64,000 nt of DNA from Streptomyces sp. NRRL S-37 (GTDB lineage Bacteria > Actinomycetota > Actinomycetes > Streptomycetales > Streptomycetaceae): the NCBI RefSeq assembly GCF_000721605.1, contig NZ_JOIZ01000032.1:34416-98415 (forward strand). Direction: 5' to 3'. The number at the start of each line of letters is the position of its first letter. The stretch's first letter is position 1. The notes beneath the pieces were generated by a model, which searched no databases, was not told the origin of the DNA, and was given only the letters and a program-made list of their open reading frames with translations. The position numbers and the translations under genes were made by a program. Shown here piece after piece: positions 35,285-42,831 of this stretch.

Positions 35285-37990
35285 CTACGGCGTCAGCGTC
35301 TGCCCGATCCGCACGTCCGCCGCCAGGCCGAGGGTGCCCCTGCCGAAGACGTACGAGTCGCCGAAGCCGAGGCCCGAGCCGTTGCTCGGCAGGTACAGGA
35401 GCACGCCGTCCGACGTGTCCTCGCCCTCGGCCCCGACCGACAGGTCCGCGCGGCCGTAGCCGGACAGGTCCGTCAGGGAGACCGCGGAGCCGAACCGGTC
35501 ACCGGACTCCGTGGAGCCGGGGATGCCGGAGGTGTCCTGGGAGACGCCGGTCGCGCCGGAGCCGGTGAGACCGGAGGGACCGCCGCGGAACAGGATCGCC
35601 TGGCCCGCGTCCCTGCGGGTGCCGCTGCGGGAGAGGTCCTCGCCGGGGGCGCCGGCCAGGACGTCCGCGTAGCCGTCACGGTTGTGGTCGCCGGCCGAGA
35701 CCGAGGTGCCCAGCCCGTCACCGGACTCGTTGGCGCCGGGGACGCCGGAGGTGTCCTGGTGGATCGTCCTCATGCCGGTGGTGGTGAACCCGGACGACGT
35801 GCCCGGCACCATGGTGATCCGCCCGCCCGGCGTGGTGCCGCCGGACTCGGCGGCCGCCGGCTGGCCGATGACGATGTCGTCGTAGCCGTTGCCGTCGAAG
35901 TCGCCCGCGGCGAGGGAGCGCCCGCCCTTGACGGAGATGACGCCCGCCTTGGTCAGGCCGGACGCGGAGCCCGCGAAGCGGACGACACGGCTGATGCCAC
36001 CGGTGTCGCGGTAGTTGAGGGCGATGTCCGCGTAGCCGTCCCGGTTGAAGTCGCCGCTCGCGGCGTCCAGGTAGGAGACGGCGCCCGTGGCGCCGGTGAG
36101 CGTGCCGTACTTGGTGGCGCCGTCGGTGTGACGGGCGTTCCAGTTGCCGCCCCGGCCGGTGCCGGCCGCGAACACGTCCGCCTTGCCGTCGCCGTCGAAG
36201 TCGCCGACGGCGACCGTGGTGCCGAACCTGGCGCCGGCCTCCGTGACACCCGTCGTGCCGTACGAGAAGCCGGTGTCCAGCTCCGGGCCGTACATCACCG
36301 CGACACCGCCGCGGTCGGCGTCGCCGGTGGTGTCGTCCTCGCCGGGGATGCCGATCGCGAGGTCGGCGTACCCGTCGCCGTTGACGTCGCCCCAGGCGGT
36401 GGAGGTGCCGAAGCCGTCACCGGACTCGTTGGAGCCGGGGACGCCGGCGCTGCTCTGGGTGATCGTCTTCCTGGCGCCGGTGACCGGGCCGTTCAGTCCG
36501 CCGGGGATCACGGTCACGCTGCCGCCGCCCGAGGCCTTCGGGGTGCCGGCGACCAGGTCGGCGAGGCCGTCCCGGTTGTGGTCCGAGGTGGCCAGGGCGT
36601 GCGAGATGCCCGGGGTCCTGGCGAGCGCGGCGATCCGGGACAGCTTCGGGTACAGGTTCCTGCCGGGGCAGGCCGTGTTGTTGGTGTCCCGGTGGCCGAA
36701 GACCCGCGGCAGGGTGACCGACTCACCCTTGTCTATCTTGTTGCCGCTGTCGCCGGCCTCCGAGCCGGAGGTCAGCGTGACCTTGCCGGCCGGGTCGATG
36801 CCGTACATGCCGAACTTCCAGGCGACGACCCGCGCGATCGAGTCCAGCGCGGCCCGGCTCGGGTGGGCGCTCTCGAAGTTGCCGATGTAGGAGATGCCGA
36901 GCGTGTCGGTGTTGAAGCCGATGTCGTGCGCGCCGACCACCGGCAGGTCCATGCCGCCGCTGCGGCCCTCGAAGATCTGGCCGCAGCGGTCGACGACGAA
37001 GTTGTAGCCGATGTCGTAGTAGCCGCGGGCGAAGTGCTCCTGCTGGATGGAGCGCATCCGGGCCCGCGAGTCGGCGCAGGAGACGCTGTTGTCGCTGTCG
37101 ACACCGGTGTGGTGGATGACGGCGGCCTTGATGTCGGTGCCGTAGCTCGGTGTGCCGTCGTAGTCCGTGGACGCGCCCCACTCGGCCTGCGTGATGATCG
37201 GCGGCTTCACGACCGTCGACGGGCGGGGCTCGGGGACGGTGGGCGTCGGCTCGGGGGACGCGGTGTCCGTGGCCGTCGTCTCCGACGGGGCGCCGGTGGG
37301 CTCCGCGGACGTCGTGTCCGCGGGGCCGGCCGTCTCCGCGGCGGCCGGCTCCGACGGCGTCCCGGTGGTCTGCGCCGGTGCCGGCTCCGTGGTCACCGGT
37401 GCCGTGGTCTCCGCCGTGAACGCGGCCGGCTCCATGGTCGCGACCGTCGGCGCGCCCTCGGGGTCCGTGCCCGGGTCGAGGAGCTTGACGTCCATACCGG
37501 CCGGCTGGCCGCCCACCTGGGTGCCGTCGTCGTTCACCACGCGTACCTCGACGCCGTCGGCGTCGTCGGTCCACAGCGACGCCGTGCCGCCGCGGGTCGC
37601 CGCCCGCTCGCCCTCCGCGCCCTCGGCCTGGTTCGGCTCGTCCTCCAGCTCCTGCCAGCCGGACCACGTGCCGGTCTCCAGGTCCCGGGTGCGCACCTCG
37701 GGCGTGCCCTTGGCGTCCGCCTCCGGGTTGTCCCAGGTCACCAGCACTGCGCTGAAACGTTCAGTCTCCTGCCGGTCGAGACCGCGGCGGCCCGCGCCCC
37801 GGTTCTCCAGCTCCAGCGTGTGGATGCTCGGCTCGCGGGCCTCTTCCCGCGGGCCGGCCGGCGCGGACGACGGATCGGCCACCGCGTACGTGACGACACC
37901 CGCGCCACTGAGCACGACGGCTCCGACGGTCAGCCAGGCCCGCCGTTTCAGGCCGAGCGGCTTGTACGCATGGGTCCTGCGTGGACTCAA
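35285..37990 (-). CDS. secreted PGRP-type N-acetylmuramoyl-L-alanine amidase with FG-GAP repeats
   Basis: 901 residues from a TTG start (37988-37990) with AGGGGTGGGG just upstream. A signal or anchor helix spans about 15-36. An unassigned Trp-containing domain (about 75-170) and a Thr/Pro linker follow, then the amidase_2/PGRP domain. Its zinc ligands are H293/H294 (VIHHTG), H433 (FGHRDT) and C441 (CPG). From about 455 to the end run seven or so FG-GAP/VCBS repeats (DxNxDGxxDLxxG type), probably a beta-propeller for binding cell-surface glycans. It cuts the muramoyl-alanine bond of peptidoglycan. Confidence 0.92.
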   Translation of the reverse strand: MSPRRTHAYKPLGLKRRAWLTVGAVVLSGAGVVTYAVADPSSAPAGPREEAREPSIHTLELENRGAGRRGLDRQETERFSAVLVTWDNPEADAKGTPEVRTRDLETGTWSGWQELEDEPNQAEGAEGERAATRGGTASLWTDDADGVEVRVVNDDGTQVGGQPAGMDVKLLDPGTDPEGAPTVATMEPAAFTAETTAPVTTEPAPAQTTGTPSEPAAAETAGPADTTSAEPTGAPSETTATDTASPEPTPTVPEPRPSTVVKPPIITQAEWGASTDYDGTPSYGTDIKAAVIHHTGVDSDNSVSCADSRARMRSIQQEHFARGYYDIGYNFVVDRCGQIFEGRSGGMDLPVVGAHDIGFNTDTLGISYIGNFESAHPSRAALDSIARVVAWKFGMYGIDPAGKVTLTSGSEAGDSGNKIDKGESVTLPRVFGHRDTNNTACPGRNLYPKLSRIAALARTPGISHALATSDHNRDGLADLVAGTPKASGGGSVTVIPGGLNGPVTGARKTITQSSAGVPGSNESGDGFGTSTAWGDVNGDGYADLAIGIPGEDDTTGDADRGGVAVMYGPELDTGFSYGTTGVTEAGARFGTTVAVGDFDGDGKADVFAAGTGRGGNWNARHTDGATKYGTLTGATGAVSYLDAASGDFNRDGYADIALNYRDTGGISRVVRFAGSASGLTKAGVISVKGGRSLAAGDFDGNGYDDIVIGQPAAAESGGTTPGGRITMVPGTSSGFTTTGMRTIHQDTSGVPGANESGDGLGTSVSAGDHNRDGYADVLAGAPGEDLSRSGTRRDAGQAILFRGGPSGLTGSGATGVSQDTSGIPGSTESGDRFGSAVSLTDLSGYGRADLSVGAEGEDTSDGVLLYLPSNGSGLGFGDSYVFGRGTLGLAADVRIGQTLTP

Positions 37991-38377
37991 CTACCCCACC
38001 CCTAGAAATAAACATGAACACCACCTGTCCCACAGGTGGCACTCATCCAGCGCCGAGCGCGCACCAAACGTCACACGTGGTGTCACCGGACCCACACATC
38101 CCCCGGGAAGTCTCACGGACGTACGAGAAGCGGAAAGGTTGTATGCGCACGGTGAGCTGACCGCGTGGTGATCGCCACGTCCATGACACGTGATGATCGC
38201 GGCCCGATGTCCGCCCGGTCTTCCGGAGGATGCGAACGAACGCTCCCCCGGGGCGCGTTGAAGGGCGGTGTCGCACGAAGGCGGCGAACGAGCGGATGCC
38301 GGGGGCGAATCGGAGCGCCCGTGTGTGCCGTACGGGGCGTGTGACGAGCTGTGACACTTTCATGGCGCCGGACGCTG
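37991..38377. other. 387-base intergenic region between divergent amidase and sigma-factor genes
   Basis: No convincing gene. A hairpin (38021-38028 with 38032-38039, loop CCC) lies in the presumed amidase leader, 31 bases before its start. The rest is less GC-rich than coding sequence and should hold both promoters. I could not identify -35/-10 pairs or a known riboswitch; in particular, the c-di-AMP (ydaO) motif often seen before streptomycete lytic-enzyme genes was not found. Confidence 0.5.
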
Positions 38378-39082
38378 ATGACCATGGGGGTGTGGACACT
38401 GCTGGACGTGCCCACGCCAAGCGATGGCGGTGCGCTACGCGCTCGGTACGGACGAGGACGGTTCTTGGGCCACGGAGGGGAACCCCGCCGCGCACAGGCG
38501 TACGACGGGGAACTGGGCGCGGCCGTCGCGCGGGCCCAGCAGGGCGACGAGGCCGCCTTCGCCGCGGCCTACCGGCTCGTACAGCCCGGCCTGCTCGCCT
38601 ATGTGCGCGGGCTGGTCGGGGACGACGCCGAGGACGTCATGTCGGACGCCTGGCTGGAGATCGCCCGCGACCTGGGGAGGTTCAAGGGCGACGGGGCCGG
38701 GTTCCGGGGCTGGACGGCGACCATCGCCCGGCACCGGGCGCTGGACCACCTGCGCCGGCAGCGGGTACGGCCCCGGCCCTCCACGCTGGAACAGGACGTC
38801 CTGGACCTGCCCGGACCGCACAGCACCTACGACCAGGCCATGGAGTCCCTGTCCACCGAGTACGCCCTCGAACTGGTCGGCGGCCTGCCGCGGGACCAGG
38901 CCGAGGCCGTGCTGCTGCGGGTGGTCGTCGGCCTCGACGGTCCCGCCGCCGCCCGCGTCCTCGGCAAGCGGCCGGGCGCGGTACGGACGGCCGCGTACCG
39001 GGGGCTGAAGCGTCTGGCGAAGCAGCTCGGCGCCGGGAGTGTGACGGATGAGGCCTCGCGGACGCTGGGTGAGTCGACATGA
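38378..39082 (+). CDS. RNA polymerase sigma factor, ECF-like sigma-70
   Basis: 234 residues if ATG 38378 is used; ATG 38384, GTG 38390 and GTG 38351 are alternatives. Region 2 begins near FAAAYRLVQPGLLAYVRGLVG with EDVMSDAWLEIARDLGRFKG and GWTATIARHRALDHLRRQRV. Region 4 is LVGGLPRDQAEAVLLRVVVG with the HTH ARVLGKRPGAVRTAAYRGLK. It directs core polymerase to a small regulon. No recognisable anti-sigma factor follows; the next long gene is a membrane protein with a low-complexity exterior that might play that part. Confidence 0.9.
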   Translation: MTMGVWTLLDVPTPSDGGALRARYGRGRFLGHGGEPRRAQAYDGELGAAVARAQQGDEAAFAAAYRLVQPGLLAYVRGLVGDDAEDVMSDAWLEIARDLGRFKGDGAGFRGWTATIARHRALDHLRRQRVRPRPSTLEQDVLDLPGPHSTYDQAMESLSTEYALELVGGLPRDQAEAVLLRVVVGLDGPAAARVLGKRPGAVRTAAYRGLKRLAKQLGAGSVTDEASRTLGEST

Positions 39083-39183
39083 ACGTCGGCCGGGACGGCG
39101 GACACGGCGGGCGGCGCGACGGCGTCCGGCCCGGGCCGGCCGCACCCGGCGGCCCACGCCGGCCCCCGAGGGCCACCGGCTGA
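39079..39183 (+). CDS. possible short coupled ORF, 34 residues
   Basis: ATG 39079 overlaps the sigma-factor stop as ATGA and reads to TGA 39183. The product is Gly/Arg/Pro-rich with no recognisable feature. Overlap position alone supports it, and GC-rich DNA produces such ORFs easily. Confidence 0.25.
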   Translation: MNVGRDGGHGGRRDGVRPGPAAPGGPRRPPRATG

Positions 39184-39304
39184 ACGGGGCGGACATCCGG
39201 AACGTATCCGTCGGTCCGGGCGGTACCGCTGGTGCGGCCGCTCCGCACGGACGTGGCGGGCCGGGCGTGGGTATCAAGCGGAACGAGCAGGAACGGGAAC
39301 GGGC

Positions 39305-40225
39305 ATGGGTGAACGGCAGAACGACGGCGGGCCGGCCGGCCGTCGGCGTGTGCACCCTGAGAGGGGCGCGCCGCCCAGGTCCGGCGGTCCGGACTCCATC
39401 ACGGGCGGGCGCCGGGTCGTCGACGCCGCGGACCTGGAGGCGCTGCTCGCCGCCGCGCTGATCCGCCGCGGCGTGGACGCCGGGGCCGAGCAGCGGGCCG
39501 TCGCCGCGTTCCTGGCCGCCCGGGAGGCGGGGGCGCTCGGCGCGCGCACCCGGCGCCGGGACGACTGGCGGACCCGGCGCGGCCGGCTCGGCCGCCACTC
39601 GCTGAAGGCGACGCTGTCCGTGCTGGTCGCCGGTCTCACCCTGAGCGGTGTCGCGGTCGCCGGCATCGGCGCGGCCGGCTCGTCCACGGACGAACCGGCG
39701 GAGGACGTCAAGGGCACCCATGCCCCGTCGCCCGGTACCACCGGCCCGTCCGCCGGTGACTCGGCGGGCCTGGAGACCGGCTCCGGCCTGCCCGGCCGTC
39801 CCGGCACGGCCGGGGACACCGAGGCCCACTGCCGTGCCTACGACCGGGTCCGGGGGCGGGGCGGGGCGCTGGACTCGACGGCCTGGAAGCGGCTCGTCGA
39901 GGCGGCGGGCGGTGCGGCGAACGTCGACGCCTACTGCGCCGAGCGGCCGGCGGGGACCGGTACGGCGCGGCGGCCGGAGAAGGAAGGCGACGACTCGGCC
40001 GGGCAGGACGGCAACGGTTCGGGCGCGCGGAACGGCAACGGTTCGGCCGGGCGGAACGGCAACGGCTCCACGGGCAACGGGAGCGACAACGCCACGCGCA
40101 ACGGGAGCGACAACGCCACGCGCAACGGGAGCGACAGCGCCACGCGCGGCGGGAGTGAGGTCTCCGGCGGCGGCAGGCCCGGGAAGCCGGAGAAGTCCGA
40201 CAACTCGGGCGCCGGTCGCCCCTGA
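39305..40225 (+). CDS. membrane protein with Asn/Gly/Ser-rich C-terminal repeats
   Basis: 306 residues. A hydrophilic Arg-rich N-terminus includes a helical segment (VVDAADLEALLAAALIRRGV, about 40-60). One transmembrane helix follows (about 99-124) and then an extracytoplasmic region with two cysteines (HCRAY and AYCAE). The last 90 residues are low complexity, including three exact or near-exact 8-residue repeats of NGSDNATR. It follows the sigma factor, so a membrane anti-sigma or surface role is possible, but no zinc-binding anti-sigma motif is seen. Confidence 0.72.
   Translation: MGERQNDGGPAGRRRVHPERGAPPRSGGPDSITGGRRVVDAADLEALLAAALIRRGVDAGAEQRAVAAFLAAREAGALGARTRRRDDWRTRRGRLGRHSLKATLSVLVAGLTLSGVAVAGIGAAGSSTDEPAEDVKGTHAPSPGTTGPSAGDSAGLETGSGLPGRPGTAGDTEAHCRAYDRVRGRGGALDSTAWKRLVEAAGGAANVDAYCAERPAGTGTARRPEKEGDDSAGQDGNGSGARNGNGSAGRNGNGSTGNGSDNATRNGSDNATRNGSDSATRGGSEVSGGGRPGKPEKSDNSGAGRP
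40076..40147 (+). repeat. three tandem 24-base repeats inside a coding region
   Basis: Units 40076-40099, 40100-40123 and 40124-40147 encode NGSDNATR, NGSDNATR and NGSDSATR. The first two are identical and the third differs by one base, indicating recent slippage expansion. Confidence 0.85.
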
Positions 40226-40232
40226 CGTCCGT

Positions 40233-40261
40233 CAGGGGCCCCGTGTTCCACGGGACCCCTG
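40233..40261 (+). terminator. terminator after the low-complexity membrane protein gene
   Basis: A 13-bp stem (40233-40245 with 40249-40261) with one mismatch and a TTC loop, 8 bases after the stop. Confidence 0.75.
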
Positions 40262-40376
40262 GGGCCGGATGCCGGTTTTGAGACCAAGGTTATTCATTTC
40301 CGGCCGAAAGGCTTTCGGAACTTTCCGAATGCAGTAGCCACTGATTGAGGATGAAGTCGGAAGCGGCGCGTCCGAT

Positions 40377-41735
40377 TCATCGCGCGGTGGTGCCGAGTAC
40401 TCCGCTCACGTTCAGGACCTCATGGCACTCCGACGCCTGACGTCCCGTGGCCGGCGTACCGGGCTTCGCGCAGGTCACGCTGATGGTCACCGTGTCGTTC
40501 TCCGGGATCTCGATGGGAGTGACCCAGTGGTAGTCCTGATTGCGGAAGGTCTCCAGCGCGATCGTGGTGATCTTGCGGTCGCCGAAGCTGATCGTCAGTA
40601 CGCCCTCGTCGCCCTGGAAGTTGGCGACGACGATGTCGGTGACCCCGAAGACACTGTTCTCGGGCACCTTGTAGGTGCCGGACTCGGTCGCCCCCGTACG
40701 CGTCTTCAGGTCGATCGTCTCCGAGCTCTGCCGCCCGCCGGCCGCGATACCGCCCCCGGCCGCCGAGCCGCTTCCGCCGCCGCCCGTCCCGGGTGCCGCG
40801 GCCCCCGGCTCCTGGCCGCCGCCCCCGGGGCTGTCCGTCGCGCCACCGGTCCCCGGGGCCCCTTCCCCGCCTGCCTCCTGCTCCCCGGCCGGTGTCGGCC
40901 GGGGCTGGACCGCCTCGGTCGCCGCCTCCTCGGCGGCGCTGCGCACCGCGGGACGGACCAGCGCGAACCAGGCGAGCAGCAGCGCGAGCAGCGCGGCGAG
41001 CAGCACCAGCAGCCACTTGGGGAAGATCGGGATCTGGACGAACTCCGCGTCCAGCGGCGGCCGTACGACGGGATCGTCCCCGCGGGCCTCCGCCGGCTCC
41101 TCCTGCTCGACGGCCTCCGTGGCGTCCACGGTGAACGGCCACACCGCGGGGGCGCCGAACCACACCGGCTTGGCGGTACGGACCCGCAGCCGGACCTCCG
41201 CCGACTCGCCGGGCTCCAGCTTCGGCTGCGCCGGGTCGAAGGCGAACGCCAGCTCCTCGCCCGCCTGACCGGGCGTGAAGCGCACCCGCACCGGGGTGTT
41301 GCCCTGGTTGCGTACGGCCAGCAGATAGCGCCCGCGCAGCCAGCCGCGCCGGCGGCGCGGGGACAGCTCGGTCCGCAGTTCACGGAACTTTCCGACGTGC
41401 ACCGTGGTCTCGAGGACCCGTACGGCGTCGGGGTGCTCGTTCGGCAGCACCCGCACACCGAGGGGCATCTCACCGGCCCGGATCTCCGGCGAACGCGGCG
41501 GCTCCAGGCGGAGCGTCACCGTCTCGGAGGTGCCGGGATACAGGGAGACGCGCGCCGGTTCGACCGTGGTCCAGGCGGCGCAGTCGCCGACGACCGTCAG
41601 GTCGTACGCCTCCACGATGTCGCTGTCGTTGCGCACCGTGAGGGTGGTGGTGGCGATGTCGCCCGGAGTCACCGTCACGGCCGGTATGTCGAGGCCGGGC
41701 GCACCGGGACGGGAAGAGGCTGCGGAAGGCGTCAC
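40377..41735 (-). CDS. eCIS-locus membrane protein with Ig-like domain and C-terminal lectin-like domain
   Basis: 452 residues from GTG 41735; an in-frame ATG at 41813 would add a basic 26-residue stretch. The N-terminal part is beta-rich, with two Ig-like (NEW3/COG1470-type) modules: TVTPGDIATTTLTVRNDSD and VRNQGNTPVRVRFTPGQAG. A single transmembrane helix (about 245-265), a Gly/Pro linker, and an outer beta domain (YKVPENSVFGVTDIV onward) follow. Similar proteins, often annotated hydrolytic protein, sit beside CIS genes in streptomycetes. It may connect the particle to the membrane; no enzyme motif seen. Confidence 0.72.
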   Translation of the reverse strand: MTPSAASSRPGAPGLDIPAVTVTPGDIATTTLTVRNDSDIVEAYDLTVVGDCAAWTTVEPARVSLYPGTSETVTLRLEPPRSPEIRAGEMPLGVRVLPNEHPDAVRVLETTVHVGKFRELRTELSPRRRRGWLRGRYLLAVRNQGNTPVRVRFTPGQAGEELAFAFDPAQPKLEPGESAEVRLRVRTAKPVWFGAPAVWPFTVDATEAVEQEEPAEARGDDPVVRPPLDAEFVQIPIFPKWLLVLLAALLALLLAWFALVRPAVRSAAEEAATEAVQPRPTPAGEQEAGGEGAPGTGGATDSPGGGGQEPGAAAPGTGGGGSGSAAGGGIAAGGRQSSETIDLKTRTGATESGTYKVPENSVFGVTDIVVANFQGDEGVLTISFGDRKITTIALETFRNQDYHWVTPIEIPENDTVTISVTCAKPGTPATGRQASECHEVLNVSGVLGTTAR

Positions 41736-41924
41736 GCTCTCACCGTAGGAGCGCGCCCGGGAACGCGGCGAGGAACGCGAGGGCAATGCGCGGGCAGTGG
41801 TGCTGCCCGTCAAGGCGCCGTCAACTCCCTATTGATGGCTGGCTCTTAATGTGGCGAGCAGCCTCGCGTGCACCACCGTGCCCGTGGTCACCTCACGTCT
41901 TCCCCGGTAACCCCCCACCGACTC

Positions 41925-42662
41925 ATGAAACAGGTAACCGTGTTCCGCGCAGATGAGAACAGACTCGCCCCGCCCGACACCCCGCCCCCCGATCCCGTCC
42001 GGGCCGGCTGGATCCACCGCGCCTCACCCTCCGGCCCCCCGGCCCGGGTGTCCCTGGCCGTCTACGCCGCCGACCCGGTGCTGCGCGTGGGCGTCGTCCA
42101 GCAGTTACGGCACCGCCCCGAGATCGACCTGGTCGACACCGACGACGTGGACTCGGCGCGGGTGTCCCTGGTGGTCGCGGACACCGTCGACGACGACGTG
42201 GCCGCCCTTCTCAACCGGCTGCGGCACAACAGCGCCACCCGGACCGGACTGGTGATCGGCACCCTCGGGGCCGGCGGGCTGCAACGCGTCATCGAGTGCG
42301 GTGTCGCGGCGGTGCTGCGCCGCGCCGAGGCCGATCAGGACCAGCTGCTCCGTCTGGTCCTGGCCACCGGCAACGGCGAGGGGATGCTGCCCGGCGACCT
42401 GCTGGGCGAACTGCTCAGCCACGTCGGCAGCCTCCAGCGCTCCGCGCTCGACCCCGGTGCCCTGTCCCTGTCCACGCTCACCACGCGCGAGGCGGACATG
42501 CTGCGCCTGGTGTCGGAGGGCCTGGACACGGCGGAGATAGCCCGCAAGACCTCGTACTCCGAACGCACCGTCAAGAACGTCCTGCACGAGGTCATCACCC
42601 GGCTGCAACTGCGCAACAGGGCCCACGCCGTGGGCTACGCGTTGCGCAACGGGCTGATCTGA
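41925..42662 (+). CDS. LuxR-family regulator with degenerate receiver domain (probable eCIS regulator)
   Basis: 245 residues from ATG 41925. The N-terminal half follows receiver topology (VSLAVYAADPVLRVGVVQQL, then SLVVADTVDD and VAAVLRRAEAD), but the first acidic pair is missing. Normal phosphorylation is therefore doubtful. The C-terminus is a clear LuxR HTH: LTTREADMLRLVSEGLDTAE followed by IARKTSYSERTVKNVLHEVI. It sits divergently from the membrane protein gene at the left end of the CIS locus, as LuxR regulators do in other streptomycete CIS clusters. Confidence 0.88.
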   Translation: MKQVTVFRADENRLAPPDTPPPDPVRAGWIHRASPSGPPARVSLAVYAADPVLRVGVVQQLRHRPEIDLVDTDDVDSARVSLVVADTVDDDVAALLNRLRHNSATRTGLVIGTLGAGGLQRVIECGVAAVLRRAEADQDQLLRLVLATGNGEGMLPGDLLGELLSHVGSLQRSALDPGALSLSTLTTREADMLRLVSEGLDTAEIARKTSYSERTVKNVLHEVITRLQLRNRAHAVGYALRNGLI

Positions 42663-42831
42663 GGGCCGGCCGGGCGACCCCGCCGACGGCGCCGGGGAAC
42701 CCCGCGCTGCCCGAAAGCACACCCGGTGCTTCCCCCGGGTGCGGCCCCATCGCCCTGCCGCCGTGCGCGCGGCCGGTGCACGGTGGGGAGGGCACATCCA
42801 GCTGCCGCACCAGACTGTGAAGGGGACCGTG

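Noticed and set aside
35282..38005. 907-residue plus-strand open frame opposite the PGRP amidase.
   Set aside because: Shadow of the amidase repeats; the opposite strand has all catalytic motifs.
37991..38377. Searched for a c-di-AMP (ydaO) riboswitch upstream of the amidase.
   Set aside because: The conserved blocks are absent; only a short hairpin is present.
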